A stretch of 64,000 nucleotides of DNA from G963678095 sp963678095 (lineage in GTDB: Bacteria; Bacillota; Negativicutes; Selenomonadales; Selenomonadaceae). The translations under genes and the position numbers were made by a program. Shown here in pieces: positions 59,265-64,000 of the stretch. The stretch lies in the NCBI GenBank assembly GCA_963678095.2, contig CAXXXP010000001.1:124001-188000 (forward strand), given 5' to 3'. Numbering within the stretch: position 1 is the stretch's first letter; every line of letters starts with the position of its first letter. The notes under the pieces were generated by a model, which did no database searches, was not told the DNA's origin, and worked only from the letters and a program-made list of their open reading frames with translations.

Positions 59265-60668
59265 ATGAGAAAAGAACATGATTTTTTAGGTGAAATGGAA
59301 GTACCGGATGATGTCTACTACGGCGTTCAGACGCTGCGGGCACGGGAGAATTTTAATATAACAGGTGAAAAGCTTGATCCGGATTTTATAAAGGCGATGG
59401 CAATAGTAAAGAAGGCGGCAGCGATGGCCAATATGGCGACCGGCCGACTAGAAGAGAAGATTGGCCAGGCACTTGTGACGGCAGCTGATGAAGTCATAGC
59501 AGGCAAGTGGGTAGAGCATTTTCCGGTAGATCCGATTCAAGGTGGTGCCGGAACTTCGGTGAATATGAACACAAATGAAGTGCTATGTAATCGGGCGCTT
59601 GAAATAATTGGCGAAGAAAAAGGACGGTATGATATTATTTCGCCTAATAACCATGCCAATATGGCGCAGTCGACGAATGATGCCTTTCCTACAGGGATTA
59701 AGGTCTGTGTCAGCAATAAGAGCAAACCGCTTTTGGCAGCCTTAAATCGTCTTGTCGCGGAACTCGAAAAGAAATCCGTCGAGTATAAAGACATTTTAAA
59801 GATGGGCCGCACGCATTTGCAAGATGCCGTGCCTGTCACATTGGGGCAGGAAATGGCTTCGTATGCATCCGGGATTCGTCGTGGGATTCGCCGGATTGAA
59901 AATGCGGTCAGTGCGGTACACACCGTTAATATGGGGGCTACTGCTGTGGGGACAGGCCTCAATGCTGAAGCAGCCTATATCAATGAAGTCGTCCGGACTT
60001 TGTCAGAAGTGACCGGAGAAAAATTTGTAACGGCTGGGAATTTGATTGATGCGACGAATAATACGGATGTTTTTGCTGATGTATCGAGTTCGCTGAAAGT
60101 AACAGCCCTTGTCTTGATTAAGATGGCCAATGATTTCCGTTTGATGGCATCGGGGCCGCGCTGCGGATTAAATGAACTTAAGCTGCCACCGCGTCAGCCG
60201 GGGTCCTCGATTATGCCGGGCAAGGTAAATCCGGTAATTGCCGAAGTCCTCAACCAGACCTGCTATCAGGTAATTGCCAATGATATAGCAGTAACGCTTG
60301 GTGTTGAAAACGGACAGTTTGAGCTCAATGTGATGGAGCCGGTAATCGCGTTTAATCTGTTTAATTCCATGCGGTATATGACGAATGCAGTCAATACCTT
60401 TGTCGATAAACTGCTGATTGATCTGCAGGCCAACAAACAGCAATGTGAAGAATGGCTTGATAAGAGTGTCGGCATTGTGACGGCACTGCTGCCACATATC
60501 GGTTATGAAAACTCTTCTATGCTAGCTAAGCTCGCCTACACAACAGGCCGTCCAATACGGGAGATCATTTTGGAAAAGGGTCTGCTAACCAAAGAGGCTA
60601 TGGAGCATATCCTGTCCCCGGCAGAAATGACACAGCCGGGAATTGCCGGAGCAGATTTGCTGAAATAA
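59265..60668 (+). CDS. aspA: aspartate ammonia-lyase
   Basis: A 467-residue fumarase/aspartase superfamily enzyme that reversibly deaminates aspartate to fumarate. It contains the superfamily signature GSSIMPGKVNPV with the catalytic serine, TSVNMNTNEV, SPNNHANMAQSTND and GRTHLQDAVP. The opening EHDFLGEMEVPDDVYYGVQT is aspartase-like rather than fumarase-like. The fumarate produced could serve as an electron acceptor in an anaerobe (inference). ATG 59265 follows AGGGAAAG. Confidence 0.93.
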   Translation: MRKEHDFLGEMEVPDDVYYGVQTLRARENFNITGEKLDPDFIKAMAIVKKAAAMANMATGRLEEKIGQALVTAADEVIAGKWVEHFPVDPIQGGAGTSVNMNTNEVLCNRALEIIGEEKGRYDIISPNNHANMAQSTNDAFPTGIKVCVSNKSKPLLAALNRLVAELEKKSVEYKDILKMGRTHLQDAVPVTLGQEMASYASGIRRGIRRIENAVSAVHTVNMGATAVGTGLNAEAAYINEVVRTLSEVTGEKFVTAGNLIDATNNTDVFADVSSSLKVTALVLIKMANDFRLMASGPRCGLNELKLPPRQPGSSIMPGKVNPVIAEVLNQTCYQVIANDIAVTLGVENGQFELNVMEPVIAFNLFNSMRYMTNAVNTFVDKLLIDLQANKQQCEEWLDKSVGIVTALLPHIGYENSSMLAKLAYTTGRPIREIILEKGLLTKEAMEHILSPAEMTQPGIAGADLLK

Positions 60669-60682
60669 AGAAAATTCATTTA

Positions 60683-60729
60683 AAACAACAGGCCCCAGGG
60701 AATATTTCCCTGGGGCCTGTTGTTTATTT
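60683..60729. terminator. bidirectional terminator between aspA and the M48 protease gene
   Basis: A 20-bp perfect stem (60683-60702/60706-60725) around ACAGGCCCCAGGGAA with a 3-nt loop and T-rich flanks. Confidence 0.92.
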
Positions 60730-61823
60730 TATTTTATTTTATTTAGCTGAGCAGCCAGTTCTTCGGCGCCAGGGTCACAGGCCTGCGGGGTCATGATCGG
60801 CTGATTGTCAAGCATCAGCAGCCCGCTGTCGGATACATAGGCGGAGTTTGGTGTTGTATTATTATGATAAGCCGCTGCCAGATTGCCGGCAATAAAGTAA
60901 GCGCGTTCCTTGCCGCTCAAACCATCGATATCGCCGACGGTCATAAATACCTGATTGCGAATCTTGATGGTGCCGTTGCTGACGCTGACTATTTTATTGC
61001 TGTATTCATTAAGCTTTTTTTCATAATTGCTGCGACGATCCTGATTGGAGGGGTGATCGGAAGGCGAGAAAATTTCACCGACGAAGTTGGTCGAGGATTC
61101 TCCTTGTTTTTCGATAACGCGCTGCCAGACAGCGGCGCAGGCTCCGGGATTATAACCGGCACCGGTAATATAGGTGAAAGCCAGATTATCGGCTTCCCAT
61201 TCCTGGGGTTTTGTCACCTGGGTGGCTGTAGCGTAGTTCGCAAAGATCGAGGCGGTTGCATTTCCGGCACTGCTGTTTTGTGAATTGGCATAAATTTGGG
61301 CGATCAATTCATATGGCATCGATTTTTCCATGCTCTTGGCCGGATGATCTTTTTGTCCATGCCCCATTTCATGGGCAATGACTACGGCAATTTCATCGGT
61401 ATTGGAAAGTAGGCTAAAAAGGCCGGTATTCACACTCATATTGTGACCAAGAGAGCAAAAAGCATTAAAACTGGTATCAGGATTGATAAAATAATTATAA
61501 GGCTTTGAACTTATGGATGGATCGCTGGCGGCGATAGAACTAGAAAGCCGGCTCATGACGCCATCAAGGCGTTCGTTAAGCGCAGGATCGTCATTGACGC
61601 CGTATTTGCTTTTGAGCTGTTCAAAGAACTCTTCTCGTCCATCGTTGTTGTAGTATTTGATTTCTTTACTGAGCTGAACGTATTGGACGCCGGCACCGAT
61701 CAGGCTCTCCCAGCCGCCAGCAGCCGCAGTCGGCTGGGGTTGTAGCGAAAAATTCAAGCCGCAGCCAATGAGTGCGGCCAGTGTTGCGGTGAATACTTTC
61801 TTCTTAAAAAAATGATGATGCAT
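60729..61823 (-). CDS. M48 family metalloprotease, exported
   Basis: A 364-residue zinc protease with an export signal: a basic start, a hydrophobic core, and either a lipobox LIGC (C21) or a signal-peptidase I site near PTAAA. The zinc motif HEMGH (H151, E152, H155) and the third ligand in EWEADNLAF are intact. The C-terminal 130 residues resemble no domain I can name. Such proteins (BepA/LoiP-like) do quality control in the periplasm, which fits an outer-membrane organism. ATG 61823 has AAGGAG. Confidence 0.88.
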   Translation of the reverse strand: MHHHFFKKKVFTATLAALIGCGLNFSLQPQPTAAAGGWESLIGAGVQYVQLSKEIKYYNNDGREEFFEQLKSKYGVNDDPALNERLDGVMSRLSSSIAASDPSISSKPYNYFINPDTSFNAFCSLGHNMSVNTGLFSLLSNTDEIAVVIAHEMGHGQKDHPAKSMEKSMPYELIAQIYANSQNSSAGNATASIFANYATATQVTKPQEWEADNLAFTYITGAGYNPGACAAVWQRVIEKQGESSTNFVGEIFSPSDHPSNQDRRSNYEKKLNEYSNKIVSVSNGTIKIRNQVFMTVGDIDGLSGKERAYFIAGNLAAAYHNNTTPNSAYVSDSGLLMLDNQPIMTPQACDPGAEELAAQLNKIK

Positions 61824-61939
61824 AATAGGAACTCCTTTTCCGTAAATAAATTTGGACAACATATACAGATATTCTAACCAATTTAGAGAAATCCTTTAAG
61901 ACGAATAGGAAATGAATAAAAAGTCTGTACGCGTATCAA

Positions 61940-62452
61940 CTAAAGTCTGAGCTGGCGGGGCAAAAATATGATCAATGGGCGGTAAAGCAGTGAAATCAAA
62001 ATGATGTGGAGGGGCAGCAGTAGAGCGGATTTTATCAGGCGGCTTACAAAAAAAGCAGTGGCAGCCTGTTGGTATAAGATCGTGAGCCAGAGGGTATTAA
62101 GACCGAGGTCGATGATAAAAAAAACAAGGCTGCAGGCAACGGCAATCCGCGGCAGAGACATGGATTGCCGATAAAAAATTCGCCCGTACAAAAATCCGCT
62201 CAAGGCAGCACTGAACGTAAACCCGGGGAAATAAAGCCCGGGAGAAAAGAGCAGGCAGCCGATGAGATCCGCGGCTGCTGCCATGCTGGCACCACGCCAG
62301 GGGCCGAAGATGGCGGAAAATATGGCAATTGGCAAAAAGGAAAAGCTGATGCGAAGGAATGGTGTCTGTAGGGAAAATACGTGCGTCAGCAAGACGGTAA
62401 GGGCGACAAAGACACCAGCAAATACAGCGGGAATGGTTCTGAAGTTGGACAA
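61940..62452 (-). CDS. folT: ECF transporter folate-binding S component FolT
   Basis: A 170-residue membrane protein with about six helices, of the folate ECF S-component family (RISFSFLPIAIFSAIFGPW and PGFTFSAALSGFLYG motifs, with the AxxxA-like face near AAAADLIG). With the shared EcfA/A'/T module it imports folates. The start was set at TTG 62452 because GGAGGTG lies 6 nt before it. The identification is reinforced by a THF riboswitch directly upstream. The frame is open back through the riboswitch, but that part is RNA, not protein. Confidence 0.9.
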   Translation of the reverse strand: MSNFRTIPAVFAGVFVALTVLLTHVFSLQTPFLRISFSFLPIAIFSAIFGPWRGASMAAAADLIGCLLFSPGLYFPGFTFSAALSGFLYGRIFYRQSMSLPRIAVACSLVFFIIDLGLNTLWLTILYQQAATAFFVSRLIKSALLLPLHIILISLLYRPLIIFLPRQLRL

Positions 62453-62513
62453 AAAACACACCTCCAAATTAATTTTTTCGTTGCTACATAGCAAGAGGTG
62501 GGCTCTTTTATGC

Positions 62514-62613
62514 AGCAGCGGGATGCAGTGTCTGTACCGCAAGCTTAACGCTCTTCGTGCAGGTATCACCTCCCCGTTTACCTGCCACTTAACGCACAAA
62601 CACTTACTCTGCT
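62514..62613 (-). promoter_or_regulatory. tetrahydrofolate (THF) riboswitch
   Basis: On the minus strand the leader contains the THF-aptamer landmarks in order: GCGTTAAGTG, ACGAAGAGCG and ACTGCATCCCGC. It is closed by AGCAG/CTGCT (P1), with GTGTTTG/CAGACAC as P2 and GGCAGGT/ACCTGC in the hairpin arm. Further down, CACCTC (62500-62495) can pair with the folT Shine-Dalgarno GGAGGTG (62465-62459), so the likely output is translational. A -10 TATAAT lies just upstream of the aptamer on the minus strand (about 62626-62631). Confidence 0.88.
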
Positions 62614-62773
62614 TTCTAACAGGTTTCATTATAGATTAAGTGGGAAAATCCTGCAAAATAATTGAAAATTTAGCATCAGGCAGGAAATAGAAGTTGGCAA
62701 GACGAAAGTGTTGTTAATAAACCAGGCAATACAGCAGGAACATGCGTTGCCTGAAAAAAGGGGGATATATATC

Positions 62774-63238
62774 ATGGCAGCAGAAACAGTTATCCGCGCA
62801 AAAGACATTATGGCAAAAAATCTGATTACTGTCGGACCGAAAGAAACGGTTCAGGAGGTTGCTCGTCTGCTGGTAGAGCATAATATTTCCGGGGTACCCG
62901 TGGTGGATGACACCGGGAAACTTCTCGGCATTATCAGCGAAGGGGATCTCCTGCATAAAGAGGTTGCTCCCAAATTACCCAATATGCTCAATATTTTAGG
63001 AGCCATCATTTTCTATAATGGAGTAAAGGAATATAAGACGGCTTTTCAAAAGATGCTGGCTTCAACGGCGGCAGAAATTATGACAAAACGCGTTGTTTCC
63101 GTGGCCGAAGATGCTGATATAAGCGAAATTGGCGAGCTGATGCTTGAACATCATATCAAGCGGGTGCCCGTTGTTCGCGAGGGGATTTTAGTTGGCATTA
63201 TCGGTCGCAATGACATGATGCGGCTGCTGATCGAGTAA
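62774..63238 (+). CDS. tandem CBS-domain protein
   Basis: A 154-residue protein made of two CBS motifs (about 8-65, AKDIMAKNLITVGPKETVQEVARLL; about 100-152, IMTKRVVSVAEDADISEIGELM) and nothing else. Such Bateman modules bind adenine nucleotides and usually regulate a partner. No partner gene is apparent. ATG 62774 follows GGGGG at about 10 nt; the frame is open for 22 more codons upstream without support. Confidence 0.87.
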   Translation: MAAETVIRAKDIMAKNLITVGPKETVQEVARLLVEHNISGVPVVDDTGKLLGIISEGDLLHKEVAPKLPNMLNILGAIIFYNGVKEYKTAFQKMLASTAAEIMTKRVVSVAEDADISEIGELMLEHHIKRVPVVREGILVGIIGRNDMMRLLIE

Positions 63239-63310
63239 AATCATCCCTTGAGGTAGCTCTTTGCTGTAATTTTATGGTAAAATAGCGGTGGAGATTAGGA
63301 GGTTAGCAAT

Positions 63311-64000
63311 TTGGAACAGATATTGGAGAAATATGCACAACTGGTCGTTCGCGCAGGGGTCAACCTGCAGCCAGATCAGTTATTGGTCATAAATGCGCCG
63401 ATTGAGTGTGCGGCGTTTGCCAGAAAAATAGCCGCCGCAGCCTATACGGCGGGAGCACATGATGTTATTGTCAGTTGGAATGATGAGAAAATGGCAAAAA
63501 TTCGGTATGATATGGCCCCTGCTACTGTATTTGGCGAATTTCCTGCGTGGCGCAAGCAGCTTTATGTTGGTTATGCGCAGCAAGGAGCGGCCTTTGTGTC
63601 CATTCATGCGGCGGATCCGGAAATTTTCAGTGGGGTGAATCCTGAACGATTGGCTGCTGCCCAGCAGGCGGCGGGGGAAGCTCTGAAGGAATACCGGGAA
63701 CGCATGATGACAAACAAAAATTCCTGGTGTGTGGTTTCAATTCCGACGGAAGCCTGGGCAAGAAAAGTTTTTCCAGAAGTTGATCCGGAATTGGCAGTTG
63801 AGCAATTGTGGCAGGAAATTCTTGCGGCCATTCGGGTAAATGCAAGCAGCGATCCGGTGGAAAATTGGGAATTGCATTTAGCATATTTGGAAAAGGCACG
63901 AATCTTTTTAAATCGTCAGCGGTTTACACGGCTTCATTTCGAAAATGGACGGGGAACGGATTTACAGGTTGAATTACCGGAGGGTCATATCTGGGCGAGC
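63311..64000 (+). CDS. M29 family aminopeptidase (thermophilic type), N-terminal part
   Basis: A 230-codon open frame running off the right edge. It starts at TTG 63311 with AGGAGG 8 nt upstream. The sequence EQILEKYAQLVVRAGVNLQPDQLL, AAAAYTAGAHDVIVSW and RRFTRLHFENGRGTDLQV-type segments match the N-terminal domain of M29 (AmpS/AmpT) metallo-aminopeptidases, whose cobalt/zinc ligands would lie in the missing part. Family confidence is good; completeness cannot be judged. Confidence 0.88.
   Translation, partial: MEQILEKYAQLVVRAGVNLQPDQLLVINAPIECAAFARKIAAAAYTAGAHDVIVSWNDEKMAKIRYDMAPATVFGEFPAWRKQLYVGYAQQGAAFVSIHAADPEIFSGVNPERLAAAQQAAGEALKEYRERMMTNKNSWCVVSIPTEAWARKVFPEVDPELAVEQLWQEILAAIRVNASSDPVENWELHLAYLEKARIFLNRQRFTRLHFENGRGTDLQVELPEGHIWAS

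Noticed and set aside
58026..59279. Longer AI-2E protein starting at 59279
   Set aside because: The extra 75 codons cross the aspA promoter and lack a ribosome site; GAGGAGG marks the 59054 start.
61940..62629. Longer FolT starting at 62629
   Set aside because: The extension is the THF riboswitch read as protein.
1..64000. CRISPR arrays, insertion sequences, prophage or defence islands
   Set aside because: No regularly spaced repeats, transposase, integrase, phage structural or restriction-type genes were seen; gene content and spacing are ordinary housekeeping.

Overview
The window is ordinary, densely coded bacterial chromosome. It suggests a diderm member of the Firmicutes, most likely a Negativicute (Selenomonas/Sporomusa-type); this is inference. 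Firmicute traits are the strong AGGAGG-type ribosome binding sites, frequent TTG/GTG starts, a perfect CIRCE element, lactose-PTS and MurNAc-PTS operons, tandem DUF445 proteins and a THF riboswitch before an ECF folate S-component. The outer-membrane trait is an AcrA/AcrB-type RND efflux pair with a lipoprotein adaptor. I found no prophage, insertion sequence, CRISPR array or rRNA. One tRNA gene is present.

Layout. 1-6.1 kb: the end of a YitT-family gene, a LysR regulator, a Gfo/Idh/MocA oxidoreductase, tRNA-Pro(CGG), and a MocR/PdxR regulator divergent from pdxS-pdxT (PLP synthesis). 6.1-13.4 kb: an RpiR regulator divergent from a complete lactose/tagatose-6-phosphate operon (lacA, lacB, lacC, lacF, lacE, lacG and a class II aldolase in place of LacD). 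13.4-19.8 kb: a hairpin leader with a 56-residue secreted peptide gene, a MarR regulator divergent from an RND pump, and a secreted protein of unknown function. 19.8-22.7 kb: CIRCE-controlled htpG and AMP nucleosidase. 22.8-30.4 kb: a 5-oxoproline utilisation region with two copies of pxpB-pxpC, one pxpA, an NRAMP-like transporter, and flanking LysR and AraC regulators.

30.5-39.7 kb: a short DapF-like protein, a two-component system, a DEAD-box helicase, a RarD-type permease, thioredoxin, a ROK sugar kinase, a beta-hydroxyacid dehydrogenase, a GtrA protein and a second YitT gene. 39.8-46.6 kb: a polyamine operon (speD, arginine decarboxylase, speE, speB, carboxyspermidine dehydrogenase and decarboxylase) preceded by a leader of about 400 nt. 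That leader is structured, ends in a terminator, and carries a 26-codon ORF running through the terminator. 46.8-50.8 kb: two DUF445 membrane proteins and a KtrB/TrkH potassium channel. 50.8-54.2 kb: a MurNAc recycling operon (murQ, PTS IIBC, mupG). 54.3-64 kb: an MFS exporter, panB-panC-panD behind an attenuator-like leader, an AI-2E family permease, aspA, an M48 metalloprotease, folT with a THF riboswitch, a CBS-domain protein, and the start of an M29 aminopeptidase running off the right edge.

The genes point to an anaerobe-type metabolism using disaccharides, cell-wall sugars, pyroglutamate and aspartate, with its own PLP, pantothenate precursor and polyamine synthesis. The most notable item is the speD leader (39806-40251). 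Other items worth attention are the hairpin plus small secreted peptide at 13.5-13.8 kb, the catalytically incomplete DapF-like protein at 30.5 kb, the two spermidine routes in one operon, the duplicated pxpBC pair and the CIRCE element on htpG.
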